From Sphaerulina vaccinii (Eukaryota; Ascomycota; Dothideomycetes; Mycosphaerellales; Mycosphaerellaceae), in contig JAKUDP010000011.1 in NCBI GenBank assembly GCA_022570795.1, positions 992,001 to 1,056,000 on the forward strand: a stretch of 64,000 nt of DNA, read 5' to 3'. The notes under the pieces were generated by a model. That model searched no databases, was not told the origin of the DNA, and worked only from the letters and a program-made list of their open reading frames with translations. A program made the translations under genes and the position numbers. Shown piece by piece: positions 10,601-25,384 of the stretch (position 1 is the stretch's first letter; each line of letters opens with the position of its first letter).

Positions 10601-13595
10601 CAACTCGCTTTTTAGGTGATATGAATTAGCTTTTAAATACTGATTCTGCGTATATATCGATTAGCTTGTCTATTCTACTCTTTTCGAATTGCTCTATAAT
10701 AATATACTTATATAATAATCTAAATAGTATATTTTATAATATATAGTATAATAAAAGTAGAAATGCGCCTAATCTAGAATACTAATATATATAAATTAGG
10801 GCGTATTCTAGCCTAATTGCTCTATCTATTATAGTCTAGCCTATAGTTCTATCTACTTTTTAATATATTTCTATTATATTTTTATATCTATATACTTTTT
10901 TATATAGTATAGCCTATTATAGTATCTCGCTAGCTACTATAATAGTAATTAGAAAGTACTATTTAAAGCGACTTTTTATACTTTCTATTAATTTAGTATC
11001 TATAACTATCTATTTTTTACTAGTCTATATTATTTTTTCTTTTACTATATACTCGAGCTTAGCTAATAATATATAGTTCTACTAGTAAGTATAATATCTA
11101 CTAGTAGTAACAACTTCTATATACTATCTATAGATAATAGATATACTATACTATATAGTATCTATACTATTATAGTACTTTTTAGAAAAATAGCTAGTTC
11201 TAGGCTTTATAATACTAAGAATTACTATAATTATAATTATATCTAAAAAAAAAAAAATCTAAAAAATAGAGAGCTATAGATATTAGTTAAGAGGCTATAG
11301 AATAGGTAAATAGTATATATTTTTACTTACTTTATATTTTTTTTTATTATATATACTAAGTAAAATAAATAGCTATTATAATATATATAGAAAAAAGCTT
11401 ATAGAAATACTCTATACTTTCTAGATAAAAGACTTATATAACTTTTTCTATTAGATACTATATAAGCAAAGTAGATAAATTTATAAAATAAAAACTTTCT
11501 AGATCTACTAGAATATACTAACTCTAGCCTATTAGCTAGAAATAGACTATTATAATATAGATTATATAGTCTAAATTAAAATATATATAGTAGAAATCTC
11601 TTATTATAAGTATTTATAGTATACTATACTAGTACTATTATTAACTATTTTATAGATATAATAGAATCTAGTAGAAAAGTTTAGGCTATCTACTATAAAA
11701 AATTATAAGCTAATTATATAAATAGAAAATAAAGTTAAGCTACTTAAAATATTTTAAGTTTTTCTAGAAGTAGAGTTATAGTATAAGTATCTCTAGGTAT
11801 AGCTAGTACTTATTATCTAGCTAGTAGATATTACTAGAAACTATCTAGAAGCTTTCTACTAATTTTAATATAAAAATCTAAAAAATATTTTATTTCTAGA
11901 TTTTAAAAAATAAAACTAACTAAAGCTTATTATTAACTTTACTTTCGAGTATACTAAGTATTATCTTAGTAGTAAAGATATATAAGCTTTATAACCTAGA
12001 TATAACTATATTAAGAATATTACTTATAAATTTACTAGAAATATATTTTCTATATCTAATATTTTTTTAGAATTCTATTTTCTTCTCTATTTTTAGATAA
12101 TACTTCTTAGTCTATTATTTACTAATAGTACTTTTATAGTATCTAGCCTAGAGCCTAAAAAGTTATTCTAGCTATATATTCTACTAGGTAAATATAAGCT
12201 TTATATATCTATTAACTAGTCTAAAGCTAAGCTACTACTATTTCGAAAAATAATATATATAGTCTATAGCTTTATAATATTATATAAAGTAGTAATAGAG
12301 AACTAGCTATAGAAAAGACTAAAGTAGCTAGATATAATTATAAACTTCGAAATATCTATTAAGCTATACTACTTCTACTAGAAATATAGTAAAGTATTAG
12401 ATAGTAGTAGTATATTCTAATTAAAAGTAGAGATTTCGAATATTAAGTATACTACTAATATTCTATAAGCTATATTAGTAACTTATAGTATAATCTAATT
12501 CTATAGTATTTTTTTTTAGCTATTTTTTAGTATAACTATTTTTTATAGTATATTATATAAAATATATAGATAGTATACTAGAGTCTTATACTATAGATAG
12601 TAATTATATAAATAGTAAGTAGAATAAGCTACTTAATTAATTCTAACTAACTATATTTATTTAATAATTAGTAACTATTATAGATTAGCTAATATCTAGA
12701 AATTATTTTAATAAAAAAAGTTTATAATTATATAGTAAAGTATATATATATTTATTATATAACTATTATATATATAAAAGATATACTAGTATATATAGTA
12801 TATAAATAAATATAGTATAAATATCTATAAGTAAAAAGATTAGTATATAAAACTACTTTAAAATAGATTAAAACTAGGTACTAGAACAAATAGCCTATTA
12901 TAGATATTCTAAGCTAGTTAAAGAATAATAGACTTTAGATATTAGAGTAAGTAATATTAGTTAAAGTAGAGAATATACTAAGTAGTAAATACTAGTAGAT
13001 TCTTATAGTATTACTTACCTTTATACTAGCTAAAGTAGTAGATAACTAGAAATAAAAATTAAAGCTATTAATATAGTAAGTACTCTATATAAGTAGTAGA
13101 AAGATATAGAATATAAAATCTATTATAGAATAATAACTTACTTTATATTCTTATATAAAGTACTACTATATATAACTAGTAATATCTAGAATAAGATTAT
13201 ATAGAATCTATTTCTAATACTATATCTAGCTATATAGTATATTTTCTATATAGATAATAAAAGTCTTTTTCTAGATAAGTATACTAAATAGTTCTATAAT
13301 TAGAATAGCTTAAAAAAGTATATTTTCTAGTAGTACTTATAATATTATAATCTAAAGTAGCAAATTAAGTATCTATATCTAAAATACTATAATAAATAGC
13401 TCGAGTATATAGACTATTTATAGAACTATATAGTAAAAGTATATAATATACTAATATAGTATTTAGTAGAAGTAGATATAATAAAGTAGACTAGTAAAAA
13501 AATATAGAGTCTTTAGTAGATTTAGAATACTAAGTAATAGTTCTATCTATTAGTTAGATAAGTATTTAGAAAGTAATTATTTAAGTCTTTTTTAT

Positions 13596-13771
13596 AATAA
13601 AAAGCTATTTTTAATTAATTACTATTATAGTCTAATAGAAGTTACTATAGCTATACTAGAAGATAGATACTTTTCAAATTAGGCTATTAATTTACTTATA
13701 TTATATAGAATAGACTCGATTAGATATAGTTACCTACCTACTAATATAGGTTTTTAATAGGTCTATATAGT
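13596..13771 (+). repeat. Dispersed direct repeat, copy A
   Basis: About 176 bases that match 23,236-23,417 at well over 90 percent, including the uncommon non-RIP words ATACTTTTCAAATTAGGC versus ATACTTTTCGAATTAGGC and the run TAGACTCGATTAGATATAG. The two copies are in the same orientation and 9.65 kb apart. That spacing and length would suit the LTRs of one large degraded retrotransposon, but clear TG/CA ends, primer site and target duplication were not found. Confidence 0.6.
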
Positions 13772-16700
13772 TTTTATCTACTTCTATATATATATTATAG
13801 TAAAATAGAAACTAGTAGCTCTTTTACTAGCTATATATACAAGCTTATAGCTTAAATTAGACTAGTAGAGTAAGACTATAGAAGTAAAATATATAGAAGT
13901 ACTATTAGCTACTAGTTACTTCTAATCTATATATATAACTATAGCTATTTAGCTTGCCTAAAGCGCTTAGAAAATAGAATCTATTAGCTACCTATATCTA
14001 ACCTATATATATAGAAAATATATAGATTAATATAGTTTCGATAAGTATATATTATAATTAGTATATAGAGGTACTATAGTAGCTACTATTCTTAATATCT
14101 AATTAATAAATCTAGTATAGGTCTATATAGTACTACTTCTTTATTATTAGATAGCCGGCCTATATAGTACTACTACTTCTATTAGCTACTATTATATTTT
14201 TTATATCTAAATAGAATATTATTATATCTAAAACTATAAATAGTATAAAAAATAGAGAATAAAAGAAAATATTCTATTAGATAGTTATAACTACTATACT
14301 ACTAGCTATACTTCTAAAGTCAATTAGGCTATCTAGTATAATATAGACTAAGTTAGTATCTATATAAAAGACTTATATATTCTACTTTATTTACTATATA
14401 ACTTTTAAATATAAATTTATACTATAAGAATAAATAGTAGCTTTATTTTAGCTATAGATAAGCTTAGTAGAAAGTATTTATAGAATCTATCTAATAAACT
14501 TTTTATTTCTATTTTTAATTTTTAATTTTTTATAGATCTAAAGCTATTTAATTTTATTTACTAAAAGTTCTCTAATTTAATAGAAATAATATATTAAGAA
14601 AGGTATAGGCTAAACTATTTATATTAGAAATATACTAGCTTAAGTTAGAAAATTATAGTATTAGAGTAGAAAGCTATTTCTATATATTTCTACTATCTAA
14701 ATACTATTTCTAAAAAAGTAATTAAAAAGCTTTTTTAGAACTAGTATACTACTAGTAATAATAACTTAAGTTTTATATTATAAAATCTCTTACTAGACTT
14801 TTAGTAAAATATCGACCTATTATCTATATTCTATAAAGCTATAGCTATAGTATTAATAGTATAGAGCTATATTTCTAAAGTAATAAAGCTATATAACTAT
14901 ATTATTAATACTATTAACTACTTTCTAGAATAGATATAGCCTATAGTAATATACTTCGATTTAGGTCTAGCTAGTATACTACCTAGTAATTCTTTACTAG
15001 AAATAAAAATAGAAGCTATATATAGTACTATAGTAGCTAGAAATATAGAGGTAGTCTAGTTTCTATATAGTATAGAAATAGATTTTTAAACTATAGTCTA
15101 TTATAAAACTCTAGCTTTTACTACTATAAAAGCTAGAAATATTACTATATTATAGTATTTTTATAACTATAGTATTAATCTACTTTATATAGAGAAAAGT
15201 AGTACTCTACTCTAGAAAGCTATAAAATATAGTTCTATTAATATAGTTAAATTTCTTATAGATCTAGAAGCCTACCTAGATAGAGAAGCTATTTATATAG
15301 CTATTATATATAGTAGTCTCGATATTATAAAAATAATTATAGAATATATACTAGCTCTAAAAGCTAGTAGATATATTAGTAGTAAGCTAATACTAGCTTC
15401 GATTTTTTACTTTCTTTTTAATTCTTAGATATATATAGAAGCTTTATATACTTTTATAACTAATATTAGTATTAATATTTATATAAAAGATAAAGATAGT
15501 AGATCTATTACTTATATTACTACTATTAAAAGTAATCTAGAAACAATTTAGTAGCTATAGTAACTAGAAGCTAGAATAAATATATAAAATAATTCTAGAT
15601 AGACTCTATTTAAAATTACTATTAATTTTATAAAGTAAGATATTACTAAGTAGTTAGTACTATATATAATAAGCTATATATTTTTAAAAGCTTAAAAAAA
15701 AGTTATACTCTAGATATTATTATATATTAGTATAGATCCTTTATTTAAAGTATAGTATTATATATACTAGAAATATTAATAGAAGCAAAGCTTACTAAAG
15801 CTAAAACTAGATAGAATACTTAAGCTATAGACTAAAAGCTTACTACTATCTAGATTAAATTATTTTCTAGTAATATTTTATAATAGTAGTATAAAAGAAC
15901 TAGAAGTATACTAGGTACTCTAGATCTAAAAAAATTTAATATATACTAAAAAATATTAAAAATTTCTAGCTTACTTTATCTAGAATCGACTTATTAACTA
16001 GCTATATATACTCTTATTAGTTATTTCTTATATAATATAATAGCTATTAATAAAAGCAAATTCTACTATATATATTCGAGTTAAATAGATAAGCTTAAAA
16101 TATAGATATTTAATAATTTCTATATAAGTACTCTAGGCTATAAAATTACTATAAGTAATAGAAGAAAAAAAATAGATATCTATATAATTATATTAGAGTT
16201 AATATAAGATAGGTATTAGATATTCTCCTTCTACTTATATTATTAGCTTATCTAAATATACTTCTATTTATAATTTCTTAGCTTTAACTTCTAGCTAGAA
16301 AGTAGCTATTTCTAAATATATTTAAATACTATCTATATAGCTATACTAAAGTTAGGTAGATAGTAGAGGTAAGAATACTCTAACTACTTTAGCTAGTCTA
16401 TACTATAAGATCTAAATAGAACTAGTAAATATAGAGCTAATTATATCTAATTATAAATAATATAGCTAAAAAAGTAATTATAGATATAGTATTCTATAGC
16501 CTATTAAGTTTATAAATACTTTTTAGTATACTATATAGATACTATTATAGTTATAGTTTCGGAGTAGTAGCTTTCTCTAATAGATACTATTACTAAGAGT
16601 AGTTCTATACTATTTAATAGTATTTTTTAATCTACTCTATAAGCTTAAAATAGAAAATAGAATAAAATTTCTAAAAAAAGTTTTAATATAGATACTAAAG

Positions 16701-17104
16701 AAGAGAAACTAGAAGTTATACTTCCTTTTTAGTAGCTATTTAGCTATAATTAGCTTTCTAAGACTAATAATAGTATAGTTGCCTATATACTAAGAACTTA
16801 AATAATTTTAAATATATATATTAAAAGCTAGATTTACTTTATTTGCTTTACTACTCTAGAAGGCTTTCTAATTCTCGAAGCTTTTTAACTTCTAGTATAT
16901 TCTAAAGCCTTTATAAGCTATCTCGACTATCTTAACTATTTTAACCTAGCTTTCTATTTTTATTTTCTAGACTATTTTGTTTTTATATACTTTAAAATCT
17001 ATATATACTATTCTAGCTATTTTAACTAGATATACTATTTCTACTCTCTAGACTCTCTCGTCTCTATAGCTCTATATTACTAAAAAGAATTTATTTACTT
17101 TTAG

Positions 17105-17167
17105 GTCTAGAAAGCCTAGAAAGTCTAGAAGGCCTAGATAGCCTAGGTAGCCTAGGAAGTCTAGGCG
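17105..17167. repeat. 9-base tandem repeat, seven units
   Basis: Seven consecutive 9-base units of the form (G)(C/T)CTAG(A/G)(A/T/C)(A/G), ending at the CGCTT at 17,166-17,170. The period of nine suggests a decayed coding tripeptide repeat rather than slippage of a mononucleotide, but the source gene is not recognisable. Confidence 0.5.
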
Positions 17168-20100
17168 CTTATAAATAGTAGATAACTATAGAATATAGAG
17201 GCTTTAGATAATATAGATAGTATAGTTATAGAGCTAGATTATATAAATATTATACTATTAAATATATTTATTCTAGTTACTAAATTTGCTTTTTAAAATA
17301 GAGAATAAAATACTTAATATAGAAGTATTACTTCTATAATTATCTATAGTTAATTATAGAATATATATTTATATCTAATAGACTCTTACTATTTATATTT
17401 ATTACTTATAAGCCTTTTAAGCTTACTATAGTACTTATATAGCTATTAGATTTATATTAATAAGTACTATTCTAGCTAGAAGTATAAAATATTATTAATT
17501 TAGAAAATATTTATTATATAATAGCTTATACTATATACTACTTAAATATATTACTATTAATATTTTACTACTATATTTATAGAAATAAAAGTATATAAAG
17601 TATATATATACTAAATATATTATAGTATTACTTATAGAGTTTGTTCTAGGCCTACTTACTTTTAGCTTATACTTTAGTAAAATATTAACTAAATTCTTAG
17701 CTATATCTCGATATAGATTATACTAGAGCCAACTTCTAGATTTTAGTAGCTCTATAGAAATAGACTTTTATTTTAAACTATCGATTATATAGTAAGCTAA
17801 TAGTAGAATAAATTATTAGTTAAATTAGTTATAGCCTAAGAAATATACTAAAAAAATAGTAGAGCTACTACTAGTCTTAGTATAATAAAAGCTATTAGAT
17901 TTAAAATAGATCTATAATAGTAAATTATAGCTTTTATATAAAGAATATAGTAGTATATTAGTATTTTAACTATATAGAGTTATAGAGTTAGAGCTTCGAG
18001 AATAACTCTAAGACTCCGAGCCTTTTTTTAATAAAATAATATAAGTACTCTATCTATCTAGTAGCGCTAGATATATAAAATAAACCTATACTAGTAGCTA
18101 ATATATATATTACTACTAGCAATCTATATCTAATCTATATTATAATAGATAAGAACAAATAAAAGAAGATAGTACTAGTATTAGATTATAGCTATATAGA
18201 CTAGAAAAAATAGTATCTTACTAGAAAAGATTTAGAAAATAATAAGTATTTTATATCTAAAGTATAAAAATAGGTAGAAATAAAGTTATAATATTTACTA
18301 GATAGCTTAAGTATAGCTTCTACTAAATACTAGACTATATTAATACTAATTTTGTATTTAATAGCCTTCTAGTTATTTATTTCTAGATATTTTAGAGAAA
18401 ATACTATATTCTACTACTATCTAGATATTAGTATATTATTATTACTCTTAGTTAAGTATTATAAAAATAGAGAATATATACTAATAGATATAGTAATATA
18501 TACTTTTAGTACTTACTAATAACTATTTTCTAAAAGCTTCTCTAGCTATATTAATAAGTCTTTTAGTAGTACAAATAGTACTATTTTATTCTATAATATA
18601 TTATTAGATCTATTAATATTTTAAGTAGAGATATTTAGGCCTATATATATAAAAAGTTCTATAGTACCTATTACTTTAAATTATATATAAATAAAAAAAA
18701 GCTATATATATAGTAAATATAAAATTTTATTAATTTAGAAAATAACTTTCGAATATTTATTAATTATTATAAATATATAAAAAGTATATATATAAGTCGG
18801 AGTATATATAGAGTAATTAAGTAATATAATCGATATACTAGAATAGATATTACCTATTTATATTTATATACTCTACTTTCTATATAAAATTATAGCTATA
18901 TTTAGTATATCTAGTAGTAAGTAAAATTTTAGATAATATAGTATATAAAAGATAAGTAAGAATATATATAAGCTTTATAAAAGTTATAAAGAAGTTAGAA
19001 CTAGATTATTAGATAGATATAATACTATTAAATCTAAAAGCTCGAAATATATATATATATACTATATATATCTATTATAGCTAGTATTAAAAACTTCTAG
19101 AAAAATATAAATAGAAGTATAAATATAAGCCTAATAGATTAGATAGATATAGTACTATATATTAAAAAGAATATATAGATAGGCTAAAGCAAAGTACTAT
19201 AAAAGCTATTAAGTATATACTAGTAGCTTTACTAAACTAAGAGAAGATATTAGTATAGAAAAAAAGTATATATATATATTATTAGATACTTATATTTTTA
19301 CTTATATTTACTATTTATATTTATATACTATATTTTATCTTATCTAAGTATCTATTTAACCTAATATAGTATATAATAAGATACTAGTTATTTTAACTCT
19401 TTACTATTTTATTTATTACTCTAGCTACTCTAACTATTAAGTACTTATTAATAAATACTATATCTAGAAGATTTTAACTATAGAATACTATCTAAGATAC
19501 TAGTATACTCTACTTTCTACTATATCTTTTTATATTTTGTTATATATTTAGTAAAATTATAGCTAGAAATATTAATTTAATCTTAGTCTTTTTTAACTAG
19601 TATAATATAAATAATCTAGAATTATTATTTAGAAATTCTAAAATAGTAGAATAGCTAAAAGTAGAGTAATATTTAGCTTATTATAAAAAGTTATATAGCT
19701 TAGAATACTAGCTTTTAGTAATATTAATAGCTATATCTAATACTATCGAACTTATAGAAAGCTATAATTTTTTTTAAGCCTACTAACTATAAAGTAACTT
19801 AGCTATATTCTAAGTAGTTATTTATAATAATTAAAAATATTAATTATAAACTTTAAATAGTTTAGAGAATATAAAACTAGTATAATATTTATATTTTTAA
19901 TATATATCTATTTTATAGTACTTATATCTATAATATAGAATAAAAGCTATAGATATAAAATAAGTAACTTAAAAAATTCTTTAGATTCTTTATCTAGATA
20001 TTCTACTTATATACTAGAATAGAACTTAATAGAATAATAATATATTTACTAGCTTCCTCTCTTTTTCTATTAGTAGTTTTAGAAATATTTTATTTTATTA

Positions 20101-23100
20101 CTAATCTAATATAGAAGAAATTATTATTATTAATATTTTTTATCTAATATATATAAAATATATTACTACTAGAGATAAGATAGTTAGATATATATAAAGA
20201 GTAGCTCTATATTTTGCTTTCCTCTAGACTATTAATATTTTTAATAGTCGAGTTATCTAAAGTTCTAGAGTTAGAAAGCTTTAAAATACTTTATATAGTA
20301 CTTCTAATATTCTATATCTACTTCTATAGAATAGAAATTTTAACTACTTATTAGATAATTGTTTTTAAGAAGTATTTAGCTACTAGAATATAATACTAGA
20401 TTTTAGATAGAAGTAGAAAAAAATAGTAGTAGAAAAAAAAAGTAAGTCTATTATTCTTTTAGTTTTAATACTTTATAGCTTATTTCTAAATAAAAAGAAA
20501 AGTAAATAGACCTATTTACTTATATAGTAGAGAATATTTAATATTAATTAATAGCTTTCTAAGAGATTTAATAATATTACTAATAGTTTATTTATAAATT
20601 AGTATTATTAGTTAGACTAATAGTACTTTACTTATATAAGGCTATAAGTAAATATATCTACTTTTAGAGAAAGTAAGACTACTACTAATTATAGATTTAA
20701 ATATAATAAATATCTAGTATATTACTTAGCTAATTATAAACAAATATCTAAAATCTATTAGTAAAATAAAAGTAATTAGAATTATTATTAGTAAGATAAT
20801 TATAATAGTAATAGTAGACTATAATTAGGTCTATATATAATTTAATTAAAAATTATAGTTTAATTTTAATTATATATATAGAACTCTTTTAATATATAAG
20901 CTACTATATTTATATAACTAGTACTCTAAATAGTTCTACTATTATATAGCTTTCTTCTATCTAGGTATCTACTATATATAACTCTAGAGCTAGTATACTA
21001 GTCTTTTTACCTAAATTTTAAGCTATTTCTCTTATAATTTTCTATACTATAGTCTAGGCCTTCTTAGCTACTTTCTCTATATCTTTTATACTATATACTA
21101 TTTATATTCTATCTAGATTCTTAAAGCTTATTACCCTCGCTATTTCTATTATCTCGGACTTAGTTAATCTAATTTAAAAAAGTATTTTAGTTTTATAATA
21201 GAGTATATTCTATAAAAGAGAGTTATATAGTATTAGTAAATTTCTATAGGCGCCTTTATAAGCGCTATCTACTAGTATTATCTTAGATATATATTCTATT
21301 TAATAAAAATATATAATAAAGTAATAGCTTCTAGTAATACTAGTATTACTAGAGTTTATAGAATATTATTCTAAATATCTATATAAGCCTTATCTACTTT
21401 CTATATATTATATTTTCTAGAGGCTATAGAATATTTTAAATTACTTTTATTATATTAAATAGAAATAAGCTAGCTTTGCTCTAGCTAGTATATATATTTT
21501 TTAATATTAGTATATATTTCCTTATAGAACTATATAAAGAGACTAGTTCTATTCTCTACTATAATTTTTTCTCGGTTTTTTTTAAATACTTCTCTATCTA
21601 ATAAAGTACTTAGAATACTAGAAGAATTATTATAAATACTTAACTATATACTTTATATCTATACTAATCTAGAACTACTACTTAATAGAGTAATACTATA
21701 TATACTAATATTTTATAATAGTTCTAAATACTCTATAAAGTAAAGCTCTAACTCTAATATAGTAAAGCTAATATCTAGTAAAATTTTCTTAATAGCTAAG
21801 TAAATTTTTTTAAAATATTTTAGTATCTAGATATTATATATATTTTTTATAAATTTATATATAGTCTACTTCTCTCTACTATCTAGTTCTATAAAGTCGA
21901 AGGTACAAACTAGGTAGTAGTAGTACTTTAGTATAGGCTTATCTACTTCTATATAATAGCTATAGATTCTAATAGTATAGTAGTTATATAATATAGAGAA
22001 AGTAGAAATATTTTAATAGAGCTTATTTTTATATCTAATAGCTTTTAATAGCTCTATAATAGCTTAAGCTATAATAGCTATACTATAAGTATTCTAATAG
22101 TCTATAATATTAAGTACTATAGTACTATATTTAACTTTATATAAAAGAAATAGAAAGTATATATAGTAGATAGCTATAAAGTATAACTAGTCTATAAGAT
22201 TACCTATAATAGGCTATATTTAGTCGAGTTAGGCTTATATAAATACTTTCTATTAAAAGCCTACTATATAGTCTAGCTAAGATTATATTTTTATTACTAG
22301 AATATAGTTATTCTAGCCTTTATTAATATTCTTAGTTAGTTGCTTTAGATACTCTATACTATAAGCTACTAATACTTAAGCTAATAGAATAACTAATTAT
22401 ATAATATTCTAGATTACCTTTACTTTTTTCTATTTTCTACTATTTTATAAATATTTTTAAATATATTATTATTAAATAGAGTATTTTCTAGAAGACTTTA
22501 ACTTTTTATAAAAAGATCTCGATAGAGAATTTTATTTAACTCTAATACTCTAAGCTTAGATTTTTCTATAAAAATACTATTTATTACTAGTAGTATTTTA
22601 TACTAAGAATCTCTATAGCTAGCGCTCGTTTTCTCTCGTAGTTTTTAATTACTTAGAGTAGCTAAACTAGATATTACTAAATATACTTTAGAGTTCTTTC
22701 TACTTTTTAAAGTTATAGATCTTTTTTATATAAATATATTAACTATATTTCTATATAGCTTAAAGTAGCTAGGTAGCTACTAAGAATACTAGTTCGAATA
22801 TACTATTAGATTTTACTTTTTTTTATTTATACTACTTTTCTTTTATTAAGTTTAGCTAAATATAGCTACTTATACTACTACTCTATATAATTTCCTAGTA
22901 GATTTTTATTAATATATATTTAAGTCTACTTCTAACTATAAGCTTTTTAAAAAGTTTAGATTAGAGTCTAGGTCTAGATTATCTATCTACTCTAGTAAAC
23001 TTTTTCTAAATATATACTCTTATATATTTATTTATTACTAGCTAGCTAACTTCTTTTTACTCCTATAGTATATAAATCTACTATTAGCTAATTATAGGCT

Positions 23101-23235
23101 ATAGTAGATAAATAGTACTAGTAGTAACAAGATATAAATAAAAGAAGCTAGAAAAGTAGTAGCTTATAGCTAGTATAGAGCCTAGCGCGCTAAGCTAATT
23201 AATATATCTAAAAGCTAAATAAAGCTTAATTATTA

Positions 23236-23417
23236 ATATAAAAAGCTATTTTTAATAGATTACTATTATAGTCTAATAGAAAGTTACTATAGCTATACTA
23301 GAAGATAGATACTTTTCGAATTAGGCTATTAATTTACTTATATTATATAGAATAGACTCGATTAGATATAGTTACCTACCTACTAATATAGGTTTTTAAA
23401 TAGATCTATATAGTTTT
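23236..23417 (+). repeat. Dispersed direct repeat, copy B
   Basis: Second copy of the segment at 13,596-13,771, same orientation, with a few single-base differences and short indels. See copy A for the possible LTR interpretation. Confidence 0.6.
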
Positions 23418-24499
23418 CTAGTTAAAGAATTTTAAGCTTTTTAGTATAGTAGAAAAGTATCTACTATATCTATTAAAAGCTAACTAAGATTATAAGCTAG
23501 TACTAGCTCGAGCTTTATATTTCTATAGAATAGATATATTTATTTAATATTTTATATTACTAATAAAGACTATATCTAAAAAAGCTATAAAAAAGTACTA
23601 TCTAGAAACTTAGGTAAATAAAAGAAAATACTAATTAAAAGCTTACTAAACTTTAAATAATAAATTTTAATAGCTACTAATATATAACTATTATTATTAT
23701 ACTAATAATATTTAGAAAGTATATAATAAAGCTATATATACTGCTTTAAAAATAGCTATAGATAAAACTAGAAGCTATAACTATAATAGATATATCTATA
23801 TTAGTAATAATTATATAGATATTTAAATATTTTTTATATTATTATAAAGTCGAGTTATAGTATATATAGATAAGTAGATATATTCTAAAGCTAAAGCTAT
23901 TCTAACTACTTATTATAAAGTATAACTTCTAGTAAGTAGCTCGAGAATAGTACTAAATATTTTTAAATTATATAAAAAACCTTTATAGATAATATCTATT
24001 ATTAAGTTATTAAGCGCTATCTGCTTCGAGAGTTACTAAGTATATTTTTACCTAAAAAGGTTGCTACCTATTTAGATAAAGACCTTCGCTTTATTATAGG
24101 AGAATTAAAGGAGAGGATCGAAAAATAGAAATAGCTATAAATTTTCTATACTACTTTAAAAAACTATTTGTTAGAGCTTAGTAATTAATTTAAATAAGTG
24201 CGAATATATTTATATAACTTGCTATAAGTACCTTACTATCTACTAGAATAATATTACTAAGTATATTATATATACTTTAGTTACCTAATAATAGTAGTAA
24301 AAATAGTAAAATATTAAGAATAAAAAGTTCTATTATTAAGTTTCAATTTCTTATAATAACTATTGTCTTATTATACTATTTCTACAATCTAGTAAGAACT
24401 TCTTAAAGTACTATCGCTAGTATTGTAAGCTAGCTACCCCTTTTAATATTCGGTATAATAGTAGGTATTATAGAGATACGAATTATAATATTAAAAATA

Positions 24500-25325
24500 G
24501 CTCTACTAATAACAACTATACTTACACTCTTTATAGAAGCTAGACTAATATAGTCTCCTACTATAGCTAGAGTATAGAGGCTCTTCTATAGTAGTACTAG
24601 ACTACTTTGCTAGGCAATACGAAACTCTTTCTATATACGAGTTATCTAGCTTAGGTTAACTTAGAAAATTATATAATTCGTAGTACTAAAAGTAGACTCG
24701 AGTATTATATCGTCTCTCTAGGTATAGTCGTATTATAATAGCAATTTGCTTGCTTGTCTATCTAATAGTCGGGCAAGATCGATTGGTGCAAGCAAACGTG
24801 CCTATAATGCTCGTGTCGTGCTCTTTAAGAGCGCCACGTGGATTATCGGCCGTAAAGAAGTGGAATGCAAGGCCGTAAGCACGTAGTACTTGTAACACCT
24901 TATTATAAAGACTAGGCTGCATATCGAACGATTGGCTAACACTAGGAGCAGGAAGGCCGACATGAGCTGGCGAGTCCCGCCGGTGCTATTGGAGGGCTTG
25001 CTCTATGTCGAAGGCGCGGTTACACTCGTTATAGTCGAACGTGACGGCGTGAGCTGGCGAGTCGCGCCGGTGCTGTTAGAGGGCTTGCTCTGTGTCGAAG
25101 GCGCGGTCACACTCGTCATAGTCGAACGTGACGGCATGAGCTAGTGAGTCGCGCCGGTGCTATTGGAGGGCTTGCTCTATGTCGAAGGCGCAGTCACACT
25201 CGTTATAGTCGAACGTAACGGCGTGAGCTGGCGAGTCCCGCCGGTGCTATTAGAGGGCTCCCCTTATACTAAAGGTTCGGTCGCATTCTTCGCAATTCAA
25301 AGCTATAATAGAGTAATTACTCGAT
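24500..25325 (-). pseudogene. RIP-damaged gene: four C2H2 zinc fingers plus a 3CxxC zinc finger
   Basis: On the minus strand one frame runs from about 25,325 to 24,500, broken mainly by TAG/TAA where CAG, CAA or TGG would fit. Its N-terminal part has four tandem 29-residue units. The best preserved reads NCEECDRTFSIRGAL then HRRDSPAH (C-x2-C-x12-H-x6-H once the two stops are counted as residues). In the other three the first Cys is Tyr (FDYNECNRAFDIEQAL), a G-to-A change typical of RIP. The next part reads GTFACTNRSCPT, AIIIRLYLERRYNTRVY and KECKYSC, the blocks of fungal 3CxxC-type zinc fingers. Proteins joining C2H2 fingers to a 3CxxC domain occur in many fungi; their function is not established. 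Confidence 0.75.
24964..25311. repeat. 87-base tandem repeat (three full copies and a diverged fourth)
   Basis: Units begin at 24,964, 25,051, 25,138 and 25,225, exactly 87 bases apart. The first three are over 90 percent alike; the fourth diverges after its first third. The sequence is much richer in GC than the desert around it. The unit equals 29 codons of the zinc-finger array described for the minus strand; the plus-strand open frames over it are a by-product. Differences among units are mostly C/T and G/A, for example CTGGCGAG versus CTAGTGAG in the third unit, as RIP would make. Confidence 0.85.
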
Positions 25326-25384
25326 TTAGCACAAGCCTAGAAAGAGCTAGATTGTTTGATAAACTCCTATTATCTACTTAATGC

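Larger units (their letters stand above)
10600..24480. repeat. RIP-saturated AT-rich block, left part
   Basis: Composition changes sharply near 10,600 to an almost C/G-poor sequence built of TA, CT/AG and poly-A/T words. CpA and TpG are nearly absent: for example 10,861-11,100 contains neither, while CpT and ApG remain. This is the footprint of repeat-induced point mutation (C to T in CpA on both strands). No open frame survives. The block must be old transposon copies, but I could not assign families for most of it. Two near-identical segments (13,596-13,771 and 23,236-23,417) and a 9-base tandem repeat (17,105-17,167) are noted separately. Confidence 0.85.

Noticed and set aside
24964..25311. 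CRISPR-like array from the regular 87-base spacing
   Set aside because: The organism is a fungus, there are no unique spacers between repeats, and the unit is a 29-codon finger repeat.
24932..25381. Plus-strand open frames encoding a repeated hydrophobic peptide
   Set aside because: The minus strand of the same bases decodes as C2H2 zinc fingers leading into a 3CxxC domain, so the plus-strand frames are shadows of a decayed gene.
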